Assembly (NCBI GenBank): GCA_019454045.1
Contig: SKCR01035578.1
Location: 20,863-84,862, forward strand
Reading direction: 5' to 3'
Source of the DNA: Zanthoxylum bungeanum
Taxonomy: Eukaryota > Streptophyta > Magnoliopsida > Sapindales > Rutaceae
DNA: 64,000 bases
Below, one piece after another: positions 12,157-23,661 of the stretch (its first letter is position 1; each line of letters begins with the position of its first letter). Under the pieces are notes generated by a model. The model had not been told where the DNA came from, searched no databases, and saw only the letters and a list, made by a program, of their open reading frames with translations. Position numbers and translations under genes: made by a program.

Positions 12157-12164
12157 TATAAATT
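12157..12164 (+). promoter_or_regulatory. TATA box of LOG element 5' LTR
   Basis: TATAAATT follows the palindrome pair and lies about 120 bp after the last G-box. The same sequence occurs at 32503-32510 in the 3' LTR, and on the minus strand near 60411-60420 in the related LTR. Transcription of the element, including the LOG frame, would start roughly 30 bp downstream. Confidence 0.75.
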
Positions 12165-12443
12165 GAGCTCTTCACCACTTCATTTGGTGTGCTTTCCTTG
12201 GGAGATTTTCCCTATTTTTAGAGGATTGTATCTAGTTTTTGTAAATATAAATAATATTTAATTTATGTATTTTAATTTTCAGTAATAATAATAGTTCTTC
12301 TACTTCTCTTTTCTTTTATGTTTTATAGTTAAATTTCCGCTTGGGTAAAATGTGAAACATTTAATATAATTATCTAGGTAAATCTCACTTAACTATAATT
12401 TATAAATTATAATTTAATTGGATTAATTAATGTCAGACTTTAT

Positions 12444-12580
12444 TACCGCCTATATGGTCGGGTTAAATATAAATTACTTTACCGCATATATGGCTGGTTT
12501 TATGTGACAGATAATTACCACCTATATGGCTGGTGTAGTTGGACTAAATGGATTACCGTCTATATGGCTGGTTTTAATTG
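12444..12580 (+). repeat. Four spaced copies of ACCGCCTATATGGCTGG in R/U5
   Basis: Near-identical 17-mers start near 12444, 12480, 12515 and 12554, separated by dissimilar A/T-rich spacers of about 18 bp. They are conserved in the partner LTR (32789-32920) and, inverted, in the minus-strand LTR (about 59940-60130). Confidence 0.8.
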
Positions 12581-13425
12581 TTTAACATTATTAATTCCTG
12601 AGAAAGCAGAACATAAAATAATTTATATATTATAATAAGTGAGATTCCTAGATAAGAAATATTAAATGTGGAACCTCTAACCCCAGCATTTTATTTTTAT
12701 TCTAGGGAAGTGATGAAACACAATATTCACACTTAATAATTGATTTTCTTTTTATGAGTAATTCTTTAGTTTGTTTATTGAGTCTTAAGGTTAATGCTTC
12801 TTGTTGTCTGATCACCAATAAGATTGATATGGTAAACTTAAAATGAACTAGACATAGGGATTTTAGGTTTCAGCCTTAGATTCAATAGCCCACGATCTTC
12901 CTTGAGGATAGATAACCCTTTAATAGATTTCCTTACAGGATACACATATACCTGTCGGGCGGGGGTAGCCACAATTGGAACTTGATCTTAATGAATCCAG
13001 GTAATTTGGTTGACATAGACATATGGTTCAATTGGGTTATACTGGGTATTTGCGTCTGACCATCGACGGAGGCTTTTGCATAATTTCGTGTTCCAGGTTA
13101 GCAAACTGATTTATTACATATAATAAGAGAATCAATTCATCTTTATAATAATATTGTGTGGAGTCACGACCCTAAATCCTTGAGTCTTTTCTTTATTTTC
13201 CTTAGTATTTTCTTTTGAGTCTGTTTTATTTAATTAGCAAATCCATATTCAACCAACCAAAAGCAATCAATTCTCTTCTCCCTATAATTAGATACTTGTA
13301 AATAAATAGTATCAATAATTAGTAACAACAGTAGGAATTAAGTCCTCGTGGGATCAATATTTTTACATTACTTGAACGATACGTATGCTTGCGTTATACG
13401 TGTGTGTTTACGCCGGTCAAGTTTC

Positions 13426-13443
13426 TGGCGCCGTTGCCGGGGA
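13426..13443 (+). other. Primer-binding site of LOG element
   Basis: TGGCGCCGTTGCCGGGGA begins six bases after the LTR end. This is the classic tRNA-Asp-type primer site of plant Athila/Ty3 elements and appears unmutated. Confidence 0.85.
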
Positions 13444-13555
13444 CTTATTTTTCTTGAGTTATTAATTTTGAAGCTATCTAATTTACTTGTATCTAATTTT
13501 ATTTATTTTTATCTGTAATTTTTATTTCTTTCTTTTGTTGTCAGGTGATTGAAAA

Positions 13556-14317
13556 ATGGAACATTATAGGGAGATTGAGAGATCACGAGCTTTACTAGAA
13601 GATACACCCCAAATTTGGGAGCAACAATCCGGTTTTTTGAGGCCTATTAACCAGCCCAACAACTATCACTGGATATCAGAATCAATCAATACTACATTTG
13701 CTCATCAGAACGACATGGGGAGATGTGTAATTTGTGATGGTTACCACCTTAGCGATCAATGCATATACTTTTCAGAGTGGCAGAATTATCAGAATCATTC
13801 AAGGTACGAAGAACCATCATATTTTCCATCTTATCCACCATCTACCTACGATCTTCATCAACAATCAGAATCATCAGAAGAAGATCAGATGATTGACATG
13901 CTCAAAGATTGGTTCAAGAAACGAGATGAAGAGTTGGATACAATGCTTGAAACATATCAGAATCAACTCGAAAGTATTCAGAGACAATCAACATCTATTC
14001 AGAGGAAGACATATCAAATGAGACAATTCACAGAAAACCAGAACTACATACCTCAAGAACCAATTTCAGATGACACTGATGAAGCCTTCGAGTACCAATC
14101 AGTTCACAATGACACTTCAACAGAGGAGGAGGCTGAGCAGTATCAACAACCAGAGTTATCAGTTCAGGAGCCCAAACCAGCAAAGTCTCTATTTGACTTT
14201 TATTACTCAGATTCTGACGATGATGAAGCTGATCTATTTGTACCAACTGCACCAACAACGGAGGATCAAACTTTTAATCCTCAAAATGAAGAGATCTTGG
14301 AGCATGCTTTACCATGA
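13556..14317 (+). CDS. Gag-remnant protein with CCHC knuckle, 253 aa
   Basis: The ATG lies about 110 bp after the primer site and follows a GTGATTGAAAA leader. Residues around 58-70 form CVICDGYHLSDQC, a CX2CX3HX4C knuckle of the type found in plant Athila/Tat Gag. Before it, the large capsid (Retrotrans_gag) domain is absent. After it comes a polar, Gln/Glu-rich helix-prone segment (about 105-165, heptad-like), then a very acidic tail with a DSDDDEAD run. It is best read as an internally deleted Gag that kept the nucleic-acid-binding knuckle. It could package element RNA with a helper's capsid, which is inference. The frame continues beyond its stop as broken acidic pieces (14318-14481). Confidence 0.6.
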   Translation: MEHYREIERSRALLEDTPQIWEQQSGFLRPINQPNNYHWISESINTTFAHQNDMGRCVICDGYHLSDQCIYFSEWQNYQNHSRYEEPSYFPSYPPSTYDLHQQSESSEEDQMIDMLKDWFKKRDEELDTMLETYQNQLESIQRQSTSIQRKTYQMRQFTENQNYIPQEPISDDTDEAFEYQSVHNDTSTEEEAEQYQQPELSVQEPKPAKSLFDFYYSDSDDDEADLFVPTAPTTEDQTFNPQNEEILEHALP

Positions 14318-14481
14318 TGTTTGATGAAGATCTACATGAACCATCTATTCCAGTCGTATCAGAGGATGATACCTAATGTTAGAAACATCTTTACATCCTC
14401 AGGCAGATTCTTATGAAGCATGCATTTCACAGATGACAGATGAAGAATTGAATACAGAAATTTTAAAATTCATAAGAAAAG

Positions 14482-14718
14482 GTGGAACAAGAAATAGAGC
14501 AAATTGAGGAGCAATTGTCAGACCAAATTGAAGATCCAGAGTATTCAAGCGAAACATCACTGTTTTGGGGAGTACAATTTAGAGATATCACCCAGAAGCT
14601 TGACAGAATGGATCTTCCATTCCAAGTCAAGCACCATACGAGAGACCTCCTGATTTTATTTCATTCTTTTCAGGAACTACTGGAGCAACAAAGTTTAAGA
14701 TTGTGGAAAAATCACTGA
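14482..14718 (+). CDS. Short acidic hypothetical frame, 78 aa
   Basis: I do not recognise this product. It begins with a Glu/Gln-rich segment and ends with a more hydrophobic leucine-rich part (helical in character). It lies between the gag remnant and the post-pol GGGAGGCAACC block, in the place where gag-pol has been deleted, so it may be only the out-of-frame tail of the gag remnant. Earlier broken frames at 14318-14481 are similarly acidic. Coding status is uncertain. Confidence 0.3.
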   Translation: MEQEIEQIEEQLSDQIEDPEYSSETSLFWGVQFRDITQKLDRMDLPFQVKHHTRDLLILFHSFQELLEQQSLRLWKNH

Positions 14719-14863
14719 ATATGACAAATTTTGCCACTTTACCGTTGGAAAAGACCTTTCAAAAGTAACGCACATGGGATTGTCTTAAATCAGACGTCCA
14801 AAACGACACTGAAACCTCCTTAACAGATGGATTTCAGTCACGTCTGGCTGAAGACGAAAAATT

Positions 14864-14890
14864 TAGCGCTAGTAGGGAGGCAACCCATGC
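14864..14890 (+). other. Conserved post-pol block (TAGGGAGGCAACCCATGC)
   Basis: The sequence around TTTAGCGCTAG and GGGAGGCAACCCATGC has a close minus-strand counterpart at 61778-61806, directly after the integrase C-terminus of the Athila piece. It marks the end of pol in full elements and shows that the LOG frame sits in the post-pol (env-like) interval. Confidence 0.75.
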
Positions 14891-15348
14891 AATTTGTTGT
14901 AATTTCTGTTTTCATATTTTATGTATACATGTTGTAGAGTTTTTAATTTTGTGTGTTATTTTGTAGGGAAAAGCACAAACGGAGCATTTAAGGAGGAATG
15001 GTGTTTGGCAATCACAAAGATGAGAGCTAATTCATGAGTAGTGGCTGAGTAAGGAATGAATTCTTGAGACGCACCCTCATGAATTTATACTAAGCGAGTG
15101 GCGAATTGCGTACACAATTCCGTTGCCTTAATTATTGCTTTGATTTGCTTTTCTGTTGTAATTATCTTTATTTTCGTAGACAGGATCCTGACTTTTTTAC
15201 ATTTCACGATTTCTTTTGTTTTGTTTAGCTAACAAACGTCATATGGAAGATACTAGTGCTATTATTAATCACCCTTTTCAGGTACTATAAGTTTAGCCCG
15301 TCATTGCACTTTTGAAGGCATCCAGATTTAAGAAAGAAATATATAAAA
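14891..15348 (+). other. Leader region before LOG, with splice-like signals
   Basis: No long frame is seen. Pyrimidine-rich runs end in TAG at about 14967 (TTATTTTGTAG) and 15226-15228 (TTTTGTTTAG). A short upstream ATG frame starts at 15243 (ATGGAAGATAC, 15 codons). CAG/GTACTATAAG at 15279-15291 resembles a 5' splice site. These are hints of a spliced subgenomic message, not proof. Confidence 0.35.
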
Positions 15349-15831
15349 ATGGAAGCCACTTCAAGAAGACGAGTTGAAAACATCTGTGTGTTTTGCGGTA
15401 CTAGTGTTGGTACTAAGCCACAATACGTAGAGGCAGCACAAGAATTGGGTCGAGTCATAGCTGCAAGGAATATGCACTTAGTATATGGCGGAGGTAATCT
15501 TGGACTAATGGGGATCGTTTCAAAGGCTGTACAGGAGGGAGACAGTCACATTTTGGGAATCATCCCAAAACCCTTGGCAGAGGTAAATCTTATTGGATCA
15601 TCAAATGGAGATGAACTGATCGTGCCAGGTATGTCTGAACGATTGGTAGAAATGATTAACCGTGCTGATACTTTTATCGCTTTGCCAGGTGGATTGGGCA
15701 CATTGGAGGAAATTTTTATAGTGTTATCTTGGGCGAACTTGAACATACATCAGAAACCAATTGGGTTGTTTAATGTTGATGGATTTTATGATTTTCTTTG
15801 TGTGTTTTTTGATGATGCCCGAAGAAATGGG
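15349..15831 (+). pseudogene. LOG-like: LOG-family cytokinin phosphoribohydrolase, N-terminal 161 codons (split by Copia-1)
   Basis: LOG enzymes release active cytokinin bases from their riboside 5'-monophosphates. This frame starts at ATG 15349 in a strong context (AAAAATGG). It contains the family landmarks in order: ICVFCGTS (12-19), LVYGGGNLGLMG (44-55), GIIPK (70-74), MSERLVEM (95-102) and PGGLGTLEE (113-121), the phosphoribohydrolase signature. Then come KPIGLFNVDGFYD (136-148). In typical plant LOGs the 95-102 segment reads M..RKAEM; here Arg98 is kept but the following Lys is Leu. No introns are present, although plant LOG genes have several, so the copy is cDNA-like. It has no stop or frameshift up to codon 161, where Copia-1 begins after the TSD ATGGG. 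The last codons continue in frame at 30299. Confidence 0.9.
15827..15831. other. TSD ATGGG (left) of Copia-1
   Basis: ATGGG precedes the LTR start TGTTGGACAG at 15832 and recurs at 30294-30298 right after the LTR end CCCAACA. Removing the insert and one copy restores the LOG reading frame. Confidence 0.95.
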
Positions 15832-17906
15832 TGTTGGACAGTTATGACCCATAGCATCACTATTTGTACAGATCATGGTGTTGTTGTAAAAATTAACTAT
15901 GTGACAAAGGAAATTGCTCTTTTATCATTTGTAATTAGATTACCAAGATATATAAATGATAAAAGGTCCATATGATTAGTTCTGGATTGAGATGATATGA
16001 GACAATATCAATCCATAAAGGTTTAATCATTAAATATCCATAGTCATAGTATTATCGATATTGGACATCAATAATGCAGAATAGACTAGTATTACACTTG
16101 TGCGTGTTGTAGGAGCATAAAGGCATAGTTCTCATATATTTGGGTATAGGATACTCATGCAAGTGTAATAGGAGGTTGTGTTTACCGATGGTACGGAAAC
16201 AACTTCGCTCTGGATAGACCCCTCTGAATTCCATTGATAGTATGACTATGTGTCTATGGAAGTCCGAACCAGGGTAGGTGTATTTGGTCTTAACCTGAGA
16301 CTTGCACCGATAATACTTGCGACAATCAATATACTTTGGTTTTGGTCGTCCAGGGCTTTAACAGGTTATGTGTACGCCTCTTCTGGGTATATTGAGAATC
16401 ATAGTGTATTGGGTGTGATGTCGAGATGGAAGTATCACTCCAGTCATAGTGGAGATGATGATCACGTAGGATACGGAACTGGTGCTCTTATATACTGCAG
16501 TCATCGGGATAATATGACTAGGTCATGATTATCCGATTATAGAGACTAGTTACCAGAGATTCGATATGTGCTTCTTACGGGGCAGATACAATTCCAGCCA
16601 CAGGCCTTGGACGTGACATCCGATACTGGATCGAAATACGCAATACTACGTATACTACGCCTGATATAGATCAATATTCCAGTAAGAATATTTATGGAGA
16701 ATTGGGTAGGCACGATGTTTTTCTAGAAGCCAACCATGTCTTGTAAATCGGTAAAAACGTAGTACTAGGTACGTACGTGTTCGGATAGTCCGACGACCAA
16801 ATTTACTGCTAACATATCCGAGGATCTCATGGGTCGCTTCCCGAAGATTCACCGATGACATATGACTCACACTTTATTAATATGGGATTAATTATAAGAG
16901 AGAGAAAATTAATCTGGGATTAATTATGGAGATATTTTATCTCGGATAAAATATTATTAAAGAGAGAGAGAACGTTAATTTGGAATTAATCGATAAAATA
17001 ATATATTCGATATATTATATACGAATTGGATTTCGACGCAGAATTAAAATTAGATTTTAATTCGGGCGAACGAGTTAATTTAGAATTAATTCGTTAGCGA
17101 CGTGAATAGTAATTTTACTAGGCAAAATTATTTAATTGAATTTGATTTAATTACGTCGCAACGGAAAATTCGTTAATTTGGAATTAGCTAACCCGACCCC
17201 GGGAGTGTTTGCGGGCCCACTCGCATTTCGAATTCAAGTGTGGCCCACAAGTCACATCTAGCGTCAAATCACTAGTCAATCAAGTGATGAAAGTCAAATC
17301 ACTTTGAGTGAAGTGATGCTTGTCATCATTGATTGATGTGAATAGTGACATGAGTGGTTGATGGCATTTTTGGCCATTTTTGGCTCCAAATTATTTTGAC
17401 TTTTTGAAAGCCTTTTACAAGATTTTGGAGATCAATCTTTTGGTATTAGTTTTAGAAACAAAACCAAAACCATCACACTTACCATTCTCTCTCTCCACTC
17501 ACGGTTTGGAACCATTTCCCTCCTCTCCCTCTCTCGGCTTTGAAGCCAAAATTTCCTCTCATTTTCTTGTCAAATGCCGAGAACAAGATGAAGTGAAATG
17601 GAAGATTTGTTGCAAATCTTGCCAATGCTAGCATATGAAGAGTCATCCTAAGGTGATAGGGAACTAACTTATGAGTATGGAATCACCACACAAAGCTTGG
17701 AGATTGGAGATTCATCCATGGAGTTGATCGAATATGGAGGAGCACAAAAAGTGGCCAAATCCGAGAGGTCAAAGAGCTTGGAAATTTGTTGTTCCTCGCA
17801 TCGCATAACCGATCAATGTAAGTATGATTCCACCATTCTTCATTGTTGTATTCACTCATGTTTCATTGCTTGAAATTCGATCTTGGGACTAACAAGAAAC
17901 CCAATA
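15832..17906 (+). repeat. Copia-1 5' LTR
   Basis: It begins TGTTGGACAG and ends CCCAATA, where the 3' LTR has CCCAACA. The same LTR architecture as in Copia-2 is seen, with the GGTAGTATGNCTATGTGTCTATGG, GTACGTACGTGTTCGGAT, GCTAGCACAT and GTAAGTATGATTC landmarks, but sequence identity with Copia-2 is only moderate. Confidence 0.9.
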
Positions 17907-20900
17907 ATGGTATCTTGAGCCATTTTGAGCATGAAATGAATTTAGGGTAAAATTTGGGTAAAATCAATTTGAGCATGACTTGATAAAATTGATTGATTGA
18001 GTATGCTTGAATGATGATGTATTGAAGTTGTATATGATCAATTTCATGAAATATTGATTGGATCAATTTTTCCCCAATATATGAGGCTTGGCCGAATGTA
18101 TGCAATGCTCTAATGTCATGGTATTTTTTGTTTTTTTAAATCATTGGATGAGTTGGAAAACATTGGGTAATGTTGATTGTGGATTTAATTGGATTGAAAC
18201 CGAATCGAACAATAAAAACCCCAAAATGCCGAGACTTGATTAACATGGAAAATGATTAATTTTTTGATTCAAATGTGTTGGACATGTTTTGATGATAATG
18301 AGCATAATTAATTGAGTGAATTAGTATTTTTGAAATGTTAATTTGGTTAATTAATTATGGCATACACTTTAGATTAATTGAATTGGGAAATTTGGAAATT
18401 TAATTAATTGGCCAAATTTTGGAATTGGGCTTGTAAAGTTGTAATTGGGCTTAATGGGCTTGGTTGGGCCAAGTTTGGTTTAGACTAATTGGTTGGATCC
18501 AATTGGGCCCAAACCATATCCATAAAGTCCAATTATGACTTAATGGACCTTTAATTTTAATTGGGCCTAAATTGGTTTCTTGGCAAATAAGGGTGATTCC
18601 TTAAATGGGCTTTGGTATTTGGGTTTGACCCATATTGACCAAAAGTCCATGCCTTAAGAAATTAATTAAAAGCCCATTGGTCTTTAATTAAATTGACATT
18701 GGATGTTAATTGGCTTTGAGACCCGAAAATATTAGATTTAGAATCTAAGTCGCTAAAGGCACATTAAAAGTGTAATATTTAATTTGGAATTAAATATAAA
18801 ATTAGTATTAAATACAAATTAAATTGGATTTAATGTTGTAGTTTAATATAATTCAAGAATTCGTACTTTGAGTAATTATTCGCAATACGAGTTTGACTCG
18901 CGCAAAATCAAATCATTGTTTGAACATTGGATGGTCATTAATTTTCAGATTAATTAATTGTATTAGATTGATGATAACATGCTTGTGTGATACATGATTG
19001 CGATGTATGAATAATGTATATCGGATGGATATTAAATGGGTGAGGGCAATTTTGGAAATTGTTGTAATAAATTTAGAATTTATTAATTAGACCTGCGTGT
19101 CTAGCCTATTACCTTTTGACTCTGTGTATTTCTCTTCTCACCTATTCCCCTCAATGTAAATGAGTTTCTTTAGAAGTGTTATGTAATTGGGTAGAAGTAA
19201 TACTTGTGCTAGCGGGAGAGAGGAAATGGAGAGATTTGTTCTAGGAACAATGTGTTAAGTATCCATCCGCATATCATTATTATATTTATTTATACGCGCC
19301 TTATTATGTTTCATTGCTTGAAATTCGATCTTGGGACTAATAAGAAACCCAACAATTGTATCTTGAGCCATTTTGAGCATGAAATGAATTAGGGTAAAAT
19401 TTGGGTAAAATCAATTTGAGCATGATTTGATAAAATTGATTGATTGAGTATGCTTGAATGATGATGTATTGAAGTTGTATATGATCAATTCATGAAATAT
19501 TGATTGGATCAATTTTTCCCCAATATGTGAGGCTTGGCCGAATGTATGCAATGCCCTAATGTCATGGTATTTTTTGTTTTTTAAATCATTGGATGAGTTG
19601 GAAAACATTGGGTAATGTTGATTGTGGATTTAATTGGATTGAAACCGAATCGAACAATAAAAACCCCAAAATGCCGAGACTTGATAAGCATGGAAAATGA
19701 TTAATTTTTTGATTCAAATGTGTTGGACATGTTTTGATGATAATGAGCATAATTAATTGAGTGAATTAGTATTTTTGAAATGTTAATTTGGTTAATTAAT
19801 TATGGCATACACTTTAGATTAATTGAATTGGGAAATTTGGAAATTTAATTAATTGGGCCAAATTTTGGAATTGGGCTTGTAAAGTTGTAATTGGGCTTAA
19901 TGGGCTTGGTTGGGCCAAGTTTGGTTTAGACTAATTGGTTGGATCCAATTGGGCCCAAAACCATATCCATAAAGTCCAATTATGACTTAATGGACCTTTA
20001 ATTTTAATTGGGCCTAAATTGGTTTCTTGGCAAATAAGGGTAATTCCTTAAATGGGCTTTGGTATTTGGGTTTGACCCATATTGACCAAAAGTCCATGCC
20101 TTAAGAAATTAATTAAAATCCCATTGGTCTTTAATTAAATTGACATTGGATGTTAATTGGGCTTTGAGACCCGAAAATATTAGATTTAAAATCTAAGTCG
20201 CTAAAGGCACATTAAAAGTGTAATATTTAATTTGGAATTAAATATAAAATTAGTATTAAATACAAATTAAATTGGATTTAATGTTGTAGTTTAATATAAT
20301 TCAAGAATTCGTACTTTGAGTACTTATTCGCAATACGAGTTTGACTCGCGCAAAATCAAATCATTGTTTGAACATTGGATGGTCATTAATTTTCAGATTA
20401 ATTAATTGTATTAGATTGATTGATAACATGCTTGTGTGAATACATGATTGCGATGTATGAATAATGTATATCGGATGGATATTAAATGGGTGAGGGCAAT
20501 TTTGGAAATTGTTGTAATAAATTTAGAATTTAATTTATTAATTGGACCTGCGTGTCTAGCCTATTACCTTTTGACTCTGTGTATTTCTCTTCTCACCTAT
20601 TCCCCTCAATGTAAATGAGGTTTCTTTAGAAGTGTTATGTAATTGGGTAGAAGTAATACTTGTGCTAGCGGGAGAGAGGAAATTGAGAGATTTGTTCTAG
20701 GAACAATGTGTTAAGTATCCATCCGCATATCATTATTATATTTATTTATACGCGCCTTATTATGTTTCATTGCTTGAAATTCGATCTTGGGACTAATAAG
20801 AAACCCAACAATTGTATCTTGAGCCATTTTGAGCATGAAATGAATTTAGGGTAAAATTTGGGTAAAATCAATTTGAGCATGATTTGATAAAATTGATTGA

Positions 20901-23661
20901 TTGAGTATGCTTGAATGATGATGTATTGAAGTTGTATATGATCAATTTCATGAAATATTGATTGGATCAATTTTTCCCCAATATGTGAGGCTTGGCCGAA
21001 TGTATGCAATGCCCTAATGTCATGGTATTTTTTGTTTTTTAAATCATTGGATGAGTTGGAAAACATTGGGTAATGTTGATTGTGGATTTAATTGGATTGA
21101 AACCGAATCGAACAATAAAAACCCCAAAATGCCGAGACTTGATAAGCATGGAAAATGATTAATTTTTTGATTCAAATGTGTTGGACATGTTTTGATGATA
21201 ATGAGCATAATTAATTGAGTGAATTAGTATTTTTGAAATGTTAATTTGGTTAATTAATTATGGCATACACTTTAGATTAATTGAATTGGGAATTTGGAAA
21301 TTTAATTAATTGGGCCAAATTTTGGAATTGGGCTTGTAAAGTTGTAATTGGGCTTAATGGGCTTGTTGGGCCAAGTTTGGTTTAGACTAATTGGTTGGAT
21401 CCAATTGGGCCCAAAACCATATCCATAAAGTCCAATTATGACTTAATGAACCTTTAATTTTAATTGGGCCTAAATTGGTTCTTGGCAATAAGGGTAATTC
21501 CTTAAATGGGCTTTGGTATTTGGGTTTGACCCATATTGACCAAAAGTCCATGCCTTAAGAAATTAATTAAAAGCCCATTGGTCTTTAATTAAATTGACAT
21601 TGGATGTTAATTGGGCTTTGAGACCCGAAAATATTAGATTTAAAATCTAAGTCGCTAAAGGCACATTAAAAGTGTAATATTTAATTTGGAATTAAATATA
21701 AAATTAGTATTAAATACAAATTAAATTGGATTTAATGTTGTAGTTTAATATAATTCAAGAATTCGTACTTGAGTACTTATTCGCAATACGAGTTTGACTC
21801 GCGCAAAATCAAATCATTGTTTGAACATTGGATGGTCATTAATTTTCAGATTAATTAATTGTATTAGATTGATTGATAACATGCTTGTGTGAATACATGA
21901 TTGCGATGTATGAATAATGTATATCGGATGGATATTAAATGGGTTAGGGCAATTTTGGAAATTGTTGTAATAAATTTAGAATTTATTAATTGGACCTGCG
22001 TGTCTAGCCTATTACCTTTTGACTCTGTGTATTTCTCTTCTCACCTATTCCCCTCAATGTAAATGAGGTTTCTTTAGAAGTGTTATGTAATTGGGTAGAA
22101 GTAATACTTGTGCTAGCGGGAGAGAGGAAATGGAGAGATTTGTTCTAGGAACAATGTGTTAAGTATCCATCCGCATATCATTATTATATTTATTTATACG
22201 CGCCTTATTATGTTTCATTGCTTGAAATTCGATCTTGGGACTAACAAGAAACCCAACAATTGTATCTTGAGCCATTTTGAGCATGAAATGAATTTAGGGA
22301 AAATTTGGGTAAAATCAATTTGAGCATGATTTCATAAAATTGATTGATTGAGTATGCTTGAATGATGATGTATTGAAGTTGTATATGATCAATTTCATGA
22401 AATATTGATTGGATCAATTTTTCCCCAATATGTGAGGCTGGGCCGAATGTATGCAATGCCCTAATGTCATGGTATTTTTTGTTTTTTAAATCATTGGATG
22501 AGTTGGAAAACATTGGGTAATGTTGATGTGGATTTAATTGGATTGAAACCGAATCGAACAATAAAAACCCCAAAATGCCGAGACTTGATAAGCATGGAAA
22601 ATGATTAATTTTTTGATTCAAATGTGTTGGACATGTTTTGATGATAATGAGCATAATTAATTGAGTGAATTAGTATTTTTGAAATGTTAATTTGGTTAAT
22701 TAATTATGGCATACACTTTAGATTAATTGAATTGGGAAATTTGGTAATTTAATTAATTGGGCCAAATTTTAGAATTGGGCTTGTAAAGTTGTAATTGGGC
22801 TTAATGGGCTTTGTTGGGCCAAGTTTGGTTTAGACTAATTGGTTGGATCCAATTGGGCCCAAAACCATATCCATAAAGTCCAATTATGACTTAATGGACC
22901 TTTAATTTTAATTGGGCATAAATTGGTTTCTTGGCAAATAAGGGTGATTCCTTAAATGGGCTTTGGTATTTGGGTTTGACCCATATTGACCAAAATTCCA
23001 TGCCTTAAGAAATTAATTAAAAGCCCATTGGTCTTTAATTAAATTGACATTGGATGTTAATTGGGCTTTGAGACCCGAAAATATTAGATTTAGAATCTAA
23101 GTCGCTAAAGGCACATTAAAAGTGTACTATTTAATTTGGAATTAAAAATAAAATTAGTATTAAATACAAATTAAATTGGATTTAATGTTGTAGTATAATA
23201 TAATTCAAGAATTCGTACTTTGAGTACTTATTCGCAATACGAGTTTGACTGGCGCAAAATCAAATCGTTGTTTGAACAGTGGATGGTCATTAATTTTCAG
23301 ATTAATTAATTGTATTAGATTGATTGATAACATGCTTGTGTGAATACATGATTGCGATGTATGAATAATGTATATCGGATGGATATTAGATGGGTGAGGG
23401 CAATTTTGGAAATTGTTGTATAAATTTAGAATTTATTAATTGGACCTGCGTGTCCAGCCTATTACCTTTTGACTCTGTGTATTTCTCTTCTCACATATTC
23501 CCCTCAATGTAAATGAGGTTTCTTTAGAAGTGTTATGTAATTGGTAGAAGTAATACTTGTGCTAGCGGGAGAGAGGAAATGGAGAGATTTGTTCTAGGAA
23601 CAATGTGTTAAGTATCCATCCGCATATCATTATTTATCTATTTATACGCGCCTTATTATGT
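17861..23661 (+). repeat. Four tandem ~1.45-kb copies of the Copia-1 LTR-end/PBS/leader unit
   Basis: Units start with TTTCATTGCTTGAAATTCGA at 17861, 19309, 20765 and 22213 (lengths 1448, 1456, 1448, ~1448). Each holds the last ~46 bp of the LTR, the primer-site region and the leader up to TACGCGCCTTATTATG. Copies are highly similar, differing by scattered small changes. Junctions lie at an ATGT shared by the LTR (CTCATGTTTC) and the leader (TTATGTGTTT). Copia-2 has a single such unit (about 41680-43145). No gene is seen in any copy. Confidence 0.95.
17908..17921 (+). other. Copia-1 primer-binding site
   Basis: TGGTATCTTGAGCC follows the 5' LTR and resembles the TGGTATCAGAGC site for initiator tRNA-Met. 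In the three later tandem copies the corresponding bases read TTGTATCTTGAGCC, losing the second base of TGG. Confidence 0.7.

Larger units (their letters stand above)
11454..13419 (+). repeat. 5' LTR of LOG element
   Basis: TG...CA ends. U3 runs from 11454 to about 12190 and contains palindromes, G-box/CCAAT modules and a TATA box. R/U5 contains four copies of an ACCGCCTATATGGCTGG-like repeat. Related LTRs occur at 31795-33766 (partner), 59023-61186 (minus) and 63597-64000 (partial). Confidence 0.9.

Noticed and set aside
11852..12261. Overlapping frames in all three plus frames within the LOG-element LTR (also at 32198-32607)
   Set aside because: They arise from the G-box/CCAAT repeats in non-coding U3 sequence.
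17380..17631. 83-codon frame shared by 17380-17631 and 29767-30018
   Set aside because: It lies in the Copia-1 LTR near its 3' end; the two copies differ at several residues and there is no domain. LTR duplication explains the recurrence.
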